Shown here in pieces: positions 1 through 9,700 of a stretch of DNA of 64,000 nt. The notes beneath the pieces were generated by a model. That model made no database searches, was not told the DNA's origin, and was given only the letters and a program-made list of their open reading frames with translations. Source of the DNA: Cyanobium sp. CZS25K (GTDB lineage Bacteria; Cyanobacteriota; Cyanobacteriia; PCC-6307; Cyanobiaceae). Position numbers and translations under genes: made by a program. The stretch lies in NCBI GenBank assembly GCA_030373325.1, contig JAUCZB010000001.1, forward strand, positions 186,001 through 250,000, read 5' to 3'. Every line of letters begins with the position of its first letter. Within the stretch, counting starts at the first letter, position 1.

Positions 1-2
1 CG

Positions 3-764
3 GCCCAGCGGTCGGCGCTGCTGCCCCATGAGGCCTACCTCCTCGAGACCCTCTTCCCCTCAGCGGAGCCGGGGGCGACGGTCAGCACCGACCAGCTCCG
101 CGACCACTACTACGTCCATGTGCCCGGCTTCGAGCGGCTGGTGATGCAGGCGGTGCTGGCGGAGAGGTTCTTCCGGCGCTGGCCGCAAACGGTGCGGGCC
201 CTCACCTTCTTCGGCGGCCTGGGACTGGCGGCCGCTGTGTTCGTGCTCGCCTCGGCGCTGCTGCCCCACGACATCGCCATGCTGCAGGGGGGGGCGCACC
301 CGTGGCTGATCCTCGCTTCCCTGGCGCTGACGGTGGTGCTGGTGGCCGTGTTCGCCTGGATCATGCCCAGCCGCACCCCACGGGGCACGGCGGTGCTGCG
401 TCAGACCCTCGGTTTCCAGGAGTTCCTGCGCCGGGTGGAGGCGCCGCGGCTGGAGCGGGTGGTGCTGACGCCGGGGCTGTTCGAGCGCTACCTGCCCTAC
501 GCGATGGTGGCGGGCCTGACGCGCCAGTGGACGGCGGCCTTCCAGGGGATCCTCGCCGTGCCCCCCAGCTGGTACGTCGGCGACGGCATCGACTTCGATG
601 CCAACGATTTCGATGCCAACGATTTCGGCACCAGCCTCGAGGACTGTTTCACCGCCACCAGCGGCGCCATGCAGTCGTCGCCGAGCAGCTCCAGCAGCTC
701 CAGCAGCTCCGGCGGGGGCAGCTCCGGCGGCGGCGATGGCGGCGGCGGCGGTGGCGGCTTCTGA
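3..764 (+). CDS. DUF2207-type membrane protein, C-terminal part (5' end outside window)
   Basis: The reading frame is open to the left edge, so only the last ~253 residues are visible; the GTG at 120 is internal, because good coding sequence precedes it. Two hydrophobic helices follow each other (about 195-265 and 300-365 in base coordinates), then a soluble stretch, then a tail of Ser runs followed by Gly runs. Two membrane helices and a Ser/Gly-rich terminus are usual for the DUF2207 family of predicted membrane proteins. The family's function is not established. A small oddity is an exact 15-bp tandem duplication near 597-626 that repeats the peptide DANDF. The family call rests on architecture and the tail. 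Confidence 0.6.
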   Translation, partial: AQRSALLPHEAYLLETLFPSAEPGATVSTDQLRDHYYVHVPGFERLVMQAVLAERFFRRWPQTVRALTFFGGLGLAAAVFVLASALLPHDIAMLQGGAHPWLILASLALTVVLVAVFAWIMPSRTPRGTAVLRQTLGFQEFLRRVEAPRLERVVLTPGLFERYLPYAMVAGLTRQWTAAFQGILAVPPSWYVGDGIDFDANDFDANDFGTSLEDCFTATSGAMQSSPSSSSSSSSSGGGSSGGGDGGGGGGGF

Positions 765-792
765 ACTCCTGGCTCCCACCCGTTCCCCAGCT

Positions 793-2271
793 CTAGGAGC
801 CTGTTTCCATCTCCAGCCCGGCGCGGGTGAGGTTCCAGCGGTGGATGGCCAGCGCCAGCGAGGACTGGGCCCCCTGCAGATCCCTCTGAGTACTCAGGAC
901 ATCAAGAATGGGACCGATCCCGGCGCGATAGCGCAGCAGGGCATCGCGGACCGCCCGCTCTCCGGCGGTGGTGGCCGCTTCGGCGGCGGTGATCTGCTGG
1001 GCGGCGGCCTGGTGGGAGTACCACAAGGTCTGGACGCTCTGGACGATGGCCTGCTGGGCCGTAGCGATGGCGATCTGCTGCTGTTCGGCCTGTCGTTGCG
1101 CCAGGGCCGCCGAGGCCCGGGAGCTACCGCCATCGAACAGGGGCTGGCGCAGGGCCAGAAGGGCCCCCCAGTCGTAGAACGTGCCCGACTGGCTGGTGCT
1201 CACGTTTTGCTGGGGCAGGTTGAGGCTGGGGCCCGAGCCGATCGCCGCTGTGGTGTTGTTCGTGGAAACCGGCAGGTCGATCCGGTTGGCGTTGATGCCG
1301 CCCCCCATCACCACGCCGACCGAGGGCAGCAGGGCGGAGCGAGCCAACCTCACCTGGGCCAGTTGAGCCTGCCGCTGCTGCTCCAGGGCGGTGAGGCTGG
1401 GGCGATCGAGGAGGGAGCGGCGAATCGAGCCTGGGAGATCCAGCCCCCAGTCCGGACCAGGCCGCAACGCATCGCTGGCGACCACCAGCTGATCCTCAGG
1501 CAGATCCAGCAACCGCGCCAGGGCGTTGCCGGCGATCTGCACCTGGGCTTCCGCCTCCACCAGCCCCTGGCGATCCTTCTGGACCAGGGCCTCGGCCTGG
1601 AAGCTTTCAAGGCGGCTGGCCAGGCCGCGGGCGCGGATAGCGGCCACATCCCGTTGCAGGGTGGTGGACACCGCCAGCGAGCGCTGCCACACGGGGACCA
1701 GCGCATTGGCGAGCTGCAGGTTGAGGTAGGCGGCCTTGATGGCGAAGCGACTGAGCCGTTGCTGCTCCAGCTCTCCAGCCTGTGAGGCAGCCAAGCCTGC
1801 CTTCGCCGCATCCCGCAACGGCCCACGACGGAAATCAACCAGCTGATAGGTGAGCGCCAGGCCGAGATTGCCGAAGGTGTTGCGCACCACCGCATAACCC
1901 TTGCTGCCCAGGTTGAGGTTGAGGTCGCCGATGAAAGAGAGGTTGCTGACGAAGTTGATGTCGGTGCCCACCTGGGCGTAGGTGGCCAGACCCACCAGAT
2001 CGAGCTTCGGCAGAAACGGGCTGCCGGCCAGGTCCACCAGGGCACGCCCCTGCTCGATCGTGACGGCCGCACTGCGCAGGGCCAGGGAGCGCTCCAGCCC
2101 CAGGCTGAGGGCCTGCTCGAGGCTCAGGTTGAGCACGGCTGGGGGCTGGCCGGACTCCGCGGCTGAAGGCTGCGTGGGTGGGACCGTTCCGGCCCAGGCT
2201 GATGCGGAGGCAGCGAACAGCCAGGCCATACCGACCGCTCCGACCAACCCCCGACGCCTGCCGCCTGCCAA
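793..2271 (-). CDS. TolC-family outer membrane efflux protein
   Basis: A 492-residue protein with an N-terminal signal peptide (basic start, then a hydrophobic stretch ending near AWAG) followed by long Ala/Gln/Leu-rich helical stretches typical of the outer-membrane efflux channel family. The repeated half-structure is visible: each half begins with an LxLxxAL-type helix and contains a beta-rich segment. The usual TolC length is 430-500 residues. It would form a trimeric channel across outer membrane and periplasm. It is transcribed away from the HlyD-like gene starting at 2337, so the 65-bp gap probably holds both promoters. The pairing suggests that it is the exit channel for that pump. 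The substrate cannot be read from sequence. Confidence 0.85.
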   Translation of the reverse strand: MAGGRRRGLVGAVGMAWLFAASASAWAGTVPPTQPSAAESGQPPAVLNLSLEQALSLGLERSLALRSAAVTIEQGRALVDLAGSPFLPKLDLVGLATYAQVGTDINFVSNLSFIGDLNLNLGSKGYAVVRNTFGNLGLALTYQLVDFRRGPLRDAAKAGLAASQAGELEQQRLSRFAIKAAYLNLQLANALVPVWQRSLAVSTTLQRDVAAIRARGLASRLESFQAEALVQKDRQGLVEAEAQVQIAGNALARLLDLPEDQLVVASDALRPGPDWGLDLPGSIRRSLLDRPSLTALEQQRQAQLAQVRLARSALLPSVGVVMGGGINANRIDLPVSTNNTTAAIGSGPSLNLPQQNVSTSQSGTFYDWGALLALRQPLFDGGSSRASAALAQRQAEQQQIAIATAQQAIVQSVQTLWYSHQAAAQQITAAEAATTAGERAVRDALLRYRAGIGPILDVLSTQRDLQGAQSSLALAIHRWNLTRAGLEMETGS

Positions 2272-2336
2272 GGAGCCATCTGCGGATGCGCCCTTAGCCT
2301 ATGTGGGCTCCTTCTGCGCTCCCGGGCTCGTGGTGC

Positions 2337-3536
2337 ATGGTTGAAGCTCCTGTGCGTGCAGACGCCTGCCCCCGGGACGCGGCCGATCCGCTTCTGCCCC
2401 GTCTGCTGCCGATCGGGGCCGTCAGCGTCCTGGCCCTGGCCTGGGCCCTCTCCCCCGGGGTGCCGGTCCAGGTGCATGGCGGTGCCGTGCTGATGCAGCC
2501 GGACAGCCGCGTCGGCGTCTACGCCCGCTCCCCAGGCCAGATCCAACGGCTGGCCGTTGCGGTCGGCGCTCCGCTGCAACAGGGGCAACTGCTGGCCACG
2601 ATCAACCGGGTCGACCAGGCGGCCCCTGGCGGCGGCTGGGTGGCGTCCAACCCCGATGCGATCCGCCGTCAGAACCTGGCCATCGATCAGCAGCAGGCGG
2701 CGATGCGCAGCCAGATCGCCACCCTGCGCATCACCAATGGGCCGGTGGGGCAGCAGCTCGCTGCTCTGGAGTCTCTGCGTAAGGACGAGGTGATTCCCCG
2801 CTACAGCCCCCTCTGGGTGGGAGCCCAGGATCTCTATCTGCGCAACGAGAGCCAGATGCGGGCGCTGGAAGCCCAGATCGCCCAGCTGGAGGCGGGCCGG
2901 GCCGAACTGCAGGCCCAGAGCACCAGTCAGAAGGTCTTCTCCCCCCGGGGCGGCGCCCTGCTGTCGCTGCTTGTGGCTCCGGGCCAGGCGGTGATTCCGG
3001 GCCAACGGATCGCCATCGTGGGCTCCCCGCCCCAGCCTGTGTCGCATCACCACACGGCCATTGCCCTGTTCACGGAGGCCGATGCCAGCCGTCTGCGTCC
3101 CGGGGCCGAGATCCTGGTGGAACCCCAACTGCAGACCCGTGCCCGCTATGGGGGCACCGATCAGCGCTACGGCTCCCTCAGCGGCAAGATCCGCTCCCTC
3201 TCGCCGATCTCCCTCAATGTCGAGGCCCTCACTCGCGTGGTGGGCGACACCGATCTGGCCATCAATCTGGCGTCCCGCACCCGTCAGGAGGCCTTCGGAG
3301 AAGGCGGTGATCCGTTGGCCACCCTGGGCGACAAGGTCACCGCGCCGATGGTGCTGGTGCTGGTGGATCTGGAGAGGGCCCCCACCCCCAGCGGCCTGCG
3401 CTGGACCGGTGGGGCCGGCCCGGAGCTGGAGCTGGAGAACGGCACCCCGGCCCTCGCCCGCGTGGATCTGGAGCGACGACCGCTGCTGAGTTTCGTGATG
3501 CCGTTCCTGCGCTGGCTCGGGGGGACCGAGAAGTGA
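2337..3536 (+). CDS. HlyD-family periplasmic adaptor
   Basis: About 399 residues from the ATG at 2337; an in-frame ATG at 2301 would add 12 unlikely residues. A single N-terminal membrane anchor is followed by a biotinyl-lipoyl half-motif (sequence around SPGQIQRLAVAVG), a central coiled coil rich in Gln/Ala/Leu, and a second lipoyl half containing SPRGGALLSLLVAPGQAV. This is the layout of HlyD/EmrA membrane-fusion proteins, which link an inner-membrane pump to a TolC channel. It resembles the adaptors of NHLM-type secretion systems, but no peptidase-ABC exporter is present. The stop overlaps the next gene's GTG start by 4 nt (GTGA), so it is co-translated with the small membrane protein and the FUSC-like gene. 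Confidence 0.8.
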   Translation: MVEAPVRADACPRDAADPLLPRLLPIGAVSVLALAWALSPGVPVQVHGGAVLMQPDSRVGVYARSPGQIQRLAVAVGAPLQQGQLLATINRVDQAAPGGGWVASNPDAIRRQNLAIDQQQAAMRSQIATLRITNGPVGQQLAALESLRKDEVIPRYSPLWVGAQDLYLRNESQMRALEAQIAQLEAGRAELQAQSTSQKVFSPRGGALLSLLVAPGQAVIPGQRIAIVGSPPQPVSHHHTAIALFTEADASRLRPGAEILVEPQLQTRARYGGTDQRYGSLSGKIRSLSPISLNVEALTRVVGDTDLAINLASRTRQEAFGEGGDPLATLGDKVTAPMVLVLVDLERAPTPSGLRWTGGAGPELELENGTPALARVDLERRPLLSFVMPFLRWLGGTEK

Positions 3537-3739
3537 GCCAAGCGCGCCAAAAGCATCCGATCCGCGGGGCCCTCGGGCCCTGGCTGGCGCCCTGGGCGGC
3601 ACCGGCCCCGTGGCTGGCCCTGCTGCTGTTGGCCCTGGCCGCTGCCAGCAGCCCACCGCGCTTGTGGTTCTGGGTGGCGCTGCTGGTGGTGGTGTTGCTG
3701 GTGGGCTGGGTTCAGGCCCTTGGCGGCCGCCGCCGATGA
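3533..3739 (+). CDS. Small two-helix membrane protein of an efflux operon
   Basis: A 68-residue protein with two hydrophobic helices (about residues 25-41 and 44-62) and basic ends. It begins with GTG overlapping the previous stop (GTGA) and ends with an ATGA overlap with the next gene, so it is translationally locked into the HlyD/FUSC operon. The position recalls AaeX of the AaeXAB aromatic-acid efflux system, also a ~67-residue membrane protein beside an HlyD and a FUSC protein. I cannot see clear DUF1656 sequence similarity, and the gene order differs (adaptor first). It is probably an accessory subunit; the function is unproven. Confidence 0.65.
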   Translation: MSQARQKHPIRGALGPWLAPWAAPAPWLALLLLALAAASSPPRLWFWVALLVVVLLVGWVQALGGRRR

Positions 3740-4875
3740 GCGCCACGGCCCCCCCCCTGGGGTTGCGGGCGGCGTTGGTGATCGGCCTGGCTTCGGCCTT
3801 CACGGCCGCCATCGCCCCGGGACTGGGCCTGGGCAGTGGCGAAGCCGCCTACGGGGTGATCGTGGCCGCGCTGGTGGTGCGGCCGGATTTCAGCCGCTGG
3901 CCGCTGCCGATCTATCCCGTGCTTCTGGGGGCGATTGGCCTGTCGATGGCCATCGGCCTGCTGATGGGGGAAGCCTTCGCTGGGGCGCCAACGGTGTTCG
4001 TGTTCGGGCTGGTGGCGGCCACCATGCAATTCCTGATGCTGCTGCTGCCCGGCAAACTGCGGCCGCTGGCCAACGCGCTGGCGATCACCGGTGTGCTGCC
4101 GTTGCTCAGTGCCACCAGCAGCTGGACGAGTGTGGGCAACGAACTGGCTGCGATCGGGCTCGGGCTCGCTGTCGGCAGCCTCACCCAGATCACCTTTACG
4201 CCCGCTGGCCTGCCCCTGGCAGCGAAATCGACAGAGCACTCTGGGGCGGTGGATCTGCCGCTGGCCCAGCGTCTCCGCGCAGGCCTCACCTCCGCCTTCT
4301 TCTGGCGCAAGCTGGTGTTCGCGGCACTGGCCCTGGCCATCGGCGAAGGCCTCGGCGCCGTTGAGCCCAAGTACCTCTACTTCGGTGTGGTGCTGCTGCT
4401 CAACGACAGCCTCGGGGCCACCTTGGCCCGGGTGCGGGATCGAATGGTGGGTGTGACCCTTGGCATCCTGATGCCCCTGCTGGTGTTCAACAGCATCGGC
4501 CTCAACGAGGTCAGCACCGGCTTGGTGTTGGGAGGAACGGCCGCTCTGATGGTGGCCGTGAACAGGCAGGAGGTCCTGAGCACCGCGCTGATTTCCAGTG
4601 GCGTGGCTTTCGTCGGCTACGGCCCCCTGGTGGCCTGGTACATCCCCCACCGCTGGATCGATTACCTGATGGGCTGCGGCCTGGCCCTGGCGGCGGGCCT
4701 GCTGTTCCGGCCCACGTCGGCCCTGAACCAGTACCGGGCCCTGCTGCTCAACGGCGAGGCTTCGGCCGAGGCTCTGGCGCGCCTGCGCCCGGCCGCGATG
4801 GAGGAGGCCCGCTGGCTGGGTCAGTCCCTGGCCGCTCCTGCCTCCGTTGGGGAGCCGTTGCGGGAGCTCCGCTAG
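3736..4875 (+). CDS. FUSC / aromatic-acid-exporter-like inner membrane protein
   Basis: About 379 residues from the ATG at 3736, which overlaps the previous stop (ATGA). There are two blocks of roughly five or six hydrophobic helices separated by a polar linker near residue 165, and a short cytoplasmic tail. This duplicated helical bundle matches the membrane half of FUSC/ArAE-family transporters such as AaeB. It lacks the large soluble domain of AaeB, so it is a compact version. Together with the upstream HlyD adaptor and the divergent TolC it would form a tripartite efflux pump. The family call is moderate; a function as a small organic acid exporter is inference from the operon. Confidence 0.6.
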   Translation: MSATAPPLGLRAALVIGLASAFTAAIAPGLGLGSGEAAYGVIVAALVVRPDFSRWPLPIYPVLLGAIGLSMAIGLLMGEAFAGAPTVFVFGLVAATMQFLMLLLPGKLRPLANALAITGVLPLLSATSSWTSVGNELAAIGLGLAVGSLTQITFTPAGLPLAAKSTEHSGAVDLPLAQRLRAGLTSAFFWRKLVFAALALAIGEGLGAVEPKYLYFGVVLLLNDSLGATLARVRDRMVGVTLGILMPLLVFNSIGLNEVSTGLVLGGTAALMVAVNRQEVLSTALISSGVAFVGYGPLVAWYIPHRWIDYLMGCGLALAAGLLFRPTSALNQYRALLLNGEASAEALARLRPAAMEEARWLGQSLAAPASVGEPLRELR

Positions 4876-4910
4876 CGCCGACCTAGCTTTTCCCCAGTCG
4901 CAGAGCCGTC

Positions 4911-6491
4911 TTGGCCCCACCCGTCCTCCAGCGTCCCGGGGTGGCCGGTCTGGTCATGTGCCTGGCCCTGGCGGTTGCCCCATCCGGCGCCGCCAGGGGC
5001 GCCGAGCCCCCCTCAGGGCCGCCGCCCCCGCCGCGCCAGGTGACGGCGGCCAGCCTTGCCGCAGCCCTGCCCCGGCTCGATGACCTGACCACGGAGATGC
5101 TGGGCCGCACCGGTGTCCCGGGCCTGGCCATCGTGGTGGTGCACGACGACCGGGTGGTGTTCCTCAAGGGCTACGGAGTGCGGCGCGTGGGTGAGCCCGG
5201 TGCGGTGGATGCCGACACCATCTTCCAGCTGGCGTCGCTCTCGAAGCCGATCGCCTCCACGGTCGTGGCCGGCCTGGTGGGCGATGGGCGCGTGGGCTGG
5301 GACGACCCGGTGCTGCGCACCCTGCCTGCGGCCCGAATCGGCCCGCCGGCCATCGCCGCCGATGTGACCATCCGCGACCTGCTGGCCCACCGCAGCGGCC
5401 TGCCGGACCACGCCGGTGATCACCTCGAGGACCTGGGCTTCGATCGGGCCACGATCCTGGCGCGCCTGCGGCTGCTGCCCACCGGCAACCGCTTCCGCGC
5501 CGACTACGCCTACACCAACTTCGGCTTCACGGCCGGCGCCGTGGCCGCGGCCAACGCCGTCGGGCGCCCCTGGGAGACGCTCTCCAGCGAACGGCTCTAC
5601 CGGCCCCTGGGCATGGCCCGCACCAGCTCCCGCCACGCCGACTTCGTGGCCGCCGCCAACCGTGCCTCCCTGCACGTGCCGGAGGGGGGGCGCTGGGTGG
5701 CCCGCTACCAGCGGGATGCCGATGCCCAGGCCCCCGCCGGCGGCGTGAGCTCCAGCGTGCGGGATCTGGGCCAGTGGCTGCGGCTGCAGCTGGCGGGAGG
5801 CCGCCTCGCTGGCCGTGCGGTGGTGGACGCCGCCGCCCTGGCCGAGACCCACCGGCCCCAGAGCATCAGCCAGCCGCCCCGCGATCCGGCCACGGATCGG
5901 GCCGGCTTCTACGGGCTGGGCTGGAACGTGAGCTACACCGACCGGGGCACGGTGCAGCTGGGCCATTCGGGCGCCTTCGACCTCGGCGCCGCCACGGCCG
6001 TCTACCTGCTGCCGGCGGAATCCCTCGGGATCATCGTGCTCTCCAACAGCCAGCCGCTGGGGGTGCCGGAGGCCCTCAGCCTCAGCTTCCTCGACCTGGC
6101 CACCAGCGGAGTGGTGCAGCGCGACTACCTCACCGCCATCCGTCCCCTGTTCCAGGCCATGGAGCAGCAGGACTACCCCGCCGTGGTCACCCCGGCCCGG
6201 CCCCTGCCGGCCCGCCCCGCCGACGCCTACACCGGCAGCTACGCCAATGCCTACCTGGGCCCGGTCGCGGTGGTGCGCCGCGGCGATGGCCTGGAGCTGC
6301 AGCTGGGTCCCCGCCTCACACCCTTTCCCCTCACTCCGGTGAGCGGCGACGTCTTCCGCTACCAGCCCGCCGGCGAGAACGCCTACGGCCCCAGCGCCGT
6401 CACCTTCACGGTCGGTCCCGACGGCCGGGCCACGGCGATGCGGATCGACAACCTCAACCTGGAGGGCCAGGGGGTGCTCCAGCGGCGCTGA
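4911..6491 (+). CDS. Serine hydrolase of the class C beta-lactamase / penicillin-binding family
   Basis: A 526-residue secreted enzyme from a TTG start; a hydrophobic leader at residues 10-32 looks like a signal peptide. Catalytic motifs are in order: SxxK as S109-L-S-K112, YxN as Y201-T-N203, and the third motif as H352-S-G354 in place of KTG, which is common in the esterase/DD-peptidase-like branch. A C-terminal beta domain of ~100 residues resembles the DUF3471 lipocalin-like domain. The protein probably acts in the periplasm as an esterase, D-aminopeptidase or DD-peptidase; true beta-lactamase activity is unlikely with the HSG motif. It stands alone between the efflux operon and the urease genes. 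Confidence 0.8.
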   Translation: MAPPVLQRPGVAGLVMCLALAVAPSGAARGAEPPSGPPPPPRQVTAASLAAALPRLDDLTTEMLGRTGVPGLAIVVVHDDRVVFLKGYGVRRVGEPGAVDADTIFQLASLSKPIASTVVAGLVGDGRVGWDDPVLRTLPAARIGPPAIAADVTIRDLLAHRSGLPDHAGDHLEDLGFDRATILARLRLLPTGNRFRADYAYTNFGFTAGAVAAANAVGRPWETLSSERLYRPLGMARTSSRHADFVAAANRASLHVPEGGRWVARYQRDADAQAPAGGVSSSVRDLGQWLRLQLAGGRLAGRAVVDAAALAETHRPQSISQPPRDPATDRAGFYGLGWNVSYTDRGTVQLGHSGAFDLGAATAVYLLPAESLGIIVLSNSQPLGVPEALSLSFLDLATSGVVQRDYLTAIRPLFQAMEQQDYPAVVTPARPLPARPADAYTGSYANAYLGPVAVVRRGDGLELQLGPRLTPFPLTPVSGDVFRYQPAGENAYGPSAVTFTVGPDGRATAMRIDNLNLEGQGVLQRR

Positions 6492-6569
6492 TCGGGGCGG
6501 CGAACGTTCCTTCTGAACCTGACCCGGAGCCGGAGCACTGCCAGAGTGCCGTTGGCCAGCGCAGCCTGC

Positions 6570-6872
6570 ATGAACCTCACCCCCCAGGAGAAAGACAAGC
6601 TGTTGATCGTCACCGCCGCCCTGCTGGCGGAACGGCGCCTCGGCCGGGGCCTGAAACTCAACCATCCCGAAGCGGTGGCCTGGCTCAGCTTCCAGGTGAT
6701 CGAAGGGGCCCGCGACGGCCGCAGCGTGGCGGAGCTGATGCGGGAGGGCACCACCTGGCTGAGCCGGGATCAGGTGATGGAGGGGGTGCCTGAGCTGATT
6801 GGCGAGGTGCAGATCGAGGCGATGTTCCCCGATGGCACCAAGCTCGTCACCCTCCACGAACCGATCCGCTGA
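6570..6872 (+). CDS. ureA: Urease subunit gamma
   Basis: A 100-residue protein starting [11 protein letters not shown], the conserved beginning of UreA; the upstream in-frame GTG at 6546 would add non-conserved residues. It is full length for the family. UreA packs around the active-site subunit in the (UreABC)3 urease that hydrolyses urea to ammonia and carbamate in the cytoplasm. It is the first gene of ureA-ureB-ureC with gaps of 10 and 6 nt. In many cyanobacteria ureD precedes ureA; here a serine hydrolase does, so the maturation genes ureDEFG must lie elsewhere. No NtcA consensus is visible in the 78 bp upstream. Confidence 0.97.
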   Translation: MNLTPQEKDKLLIVTAALLAERRLGRGLKLNHPEAVAWLSFQVIEGARDGRSVAELMREGTTWLSRDQVMEGVPELIGEVQIEAMFPDGTKLVTLHEPIR

Positions 6873-6882
6873 CCCCCCCGCC

Positions 6883-7200
6883 ATGGCCCCCCTGATCCCC
6901 GGCGAACTGATCCCCGAGCCCGGCACGATCGAGCTCAATGTCGGCCGTCCGGTCACCACCCTGTCGGTGGCGAACCGGGGCGACAGGCCCGTGCAGGTGG
7001 GCTCCCACTTCCACTTCCATGAGGCCAACGGCGCCCTGGAGTTCGACCGCGAGGCCGCCCGCGGCCTGCGGCTCGACATCCCCGCCGGCACTGCCATCCG
7101 CTTCGAGCCCGGCGACCAGCGGGACGTGCATCTGGTGCCCTACGTCGGCGACCGCCGGGTGTTCGGCTTCAACGGTCTGGTGAACGGCCCCCTCGACTGA
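6883..7200 (+). CDS. ureB: Urease subunit beta
   Basis: A 105-residue protein from the ATG at 6883 ([14 protein letters not shown]), matching the usual UreB start and length. The conserved [11 protein letters not shown] segment is present, as is the C-terminal [11 protein letters not shown] region. UreB is the small structural subunit lining the urease trimer. It sits 10 nt after ureA and 6 nt before ureC. Confidence 0.97.
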   Translation: MAPLIPGELIPEPGTIELNVGRPVTTLSVANRGDRPVQVGSHFHFHEANGALEFDREAARGLRLDIPAGTAIRFEPGDQRDVHLVPYVGDRRVFGFNGLVNGPLD

Positions 7201-7206
7201 ACCCCC

Positions 7207-8931
<1,725 letters not shown>

Positions 8932-8970
8932 CGGCGCTGGCGAACGGATCTCCAGACGCTGAGCAGGCCC

Positions 8971-9462
8971 TCAGGCGTTGGCCCGTTCCTGTTCTTCCTG
9001 GATGGCCCAGTCTTCCTCATTGGGATCCCGGTGAGTGGTGCGCCGCTCGATCGAAAGGGTCGGTAGCTTCTCCAGCGGCGTGGCGAAGGCCACGCCGAAG
9101 GCGACGGCAAAGTGGGCATGGCTGAGCCAGCGCAGCTGTGCCTGGAGACGAAGCTGTCCGAAGCCGGGATGGGAGCGCAGATCAAGCAACAGCCACCGCC
9201 CCACCTCAAGGGAATGTTCCTCGGCAGCGATCAGGCACATCCCGCCTTCAGCCACGTCGACGATGTCGGCGAGGAACCAGCGCCCGCAGGGTGTGCCACT
9301 GCCATCGAGCTCCCGGATGGCGATGGGGCGGCAGTTCTCAATGGAGTGCCGGGCAAAGGCCCGCATTTCGTTTCGGTCCCCTGTTCTGTTCTGTTCACCC
9401 TGGAGGGCGCCGGATGCAACCATGGAACTCGAAGACTCGGTGCCGAGTTTCTTGGTCTGCAC
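8971..9462 (-). CDS. PilZ-domain protein (possible c-di-GMP receptor)
   Basis: A 163-residue soluble protein. The central ~100 residues have the PilZ layout: a basic stretch ending in CRPIAIREL, then ADIVDVAEGGMCL, close to the D/NxSxxG motif, followed by beta strands with LRLQAQLRWLS. The second motif is present as D-V-A-E-G-G, with Ala instead of Ser. PilZ domains bind cyclic di-GMP and regulate motility or surface structures. The degenerate arginine motif makes actual c-di-GMP binding uncertain. The gene is alone, convergent with ureC and divergent from the ATP-grasp operon. Confidence 0.65.
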   Translation of the reverse strand: MQTKKLGTESSSSMVASGALQGEQNRTGDRNEMRAFARHSIENCRPIAIRELDGSGTPCGRWFLADIVDVAEGGMCLIAAEEHSLEVGRWLLLDLRSHPGFGQLRLQAQLRWLSHAHFAVAFGVAFATPLEKLPTLSIERRTTHRDPNEEDWAIQEEQERANA

Positions 9463-9700
9463 CGTGGTCTCCCCATTCTAGGAAATTATTCTAAGCCCTC
9501 GCCACCCTCCATGGCAGCGAATGCGTGAACAAATGCTATCACCATGAAGTGGTCCGTCTGGCTTCGGGCTGGCGAATCCGTAGCTGGAGGGTCGGTTCCG
9601 AGGGGCGGCCCTGCGGCAGCGCCCCCGGGTTTTCGTAACAACGGCAACGGGAGGCTGGCCCTGCGGCACTGCAGGATCCAACCGCGAGGACGGGTCAGGA
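9463..9700. promoter_or_regulatory. Divergent intergenic region upstream of the ATP-grasp operon
   Basis: These 238 bp separate the PilZ gene from the circularly permuted ATP-grasp gene and must hold promoters for both directions. The first ~80 bp after the PilZ start are AT-richer than the surroundings. I see no NtcA consensus and no convincing hairpin. Confidence 0.4.

Noticed and set aside
597-626. 15-bp tandem repeat encoding DANDF twice at the end of the DUF2207 gene
   Set aside because: A simple local duplication in a low-complexity tail; no sign of function.
3533-3739. Naming the 68-residue efflux-operon protein AaeX
   Set aside because: Only size and context agree; the sequence does not clearly match DUF1656.
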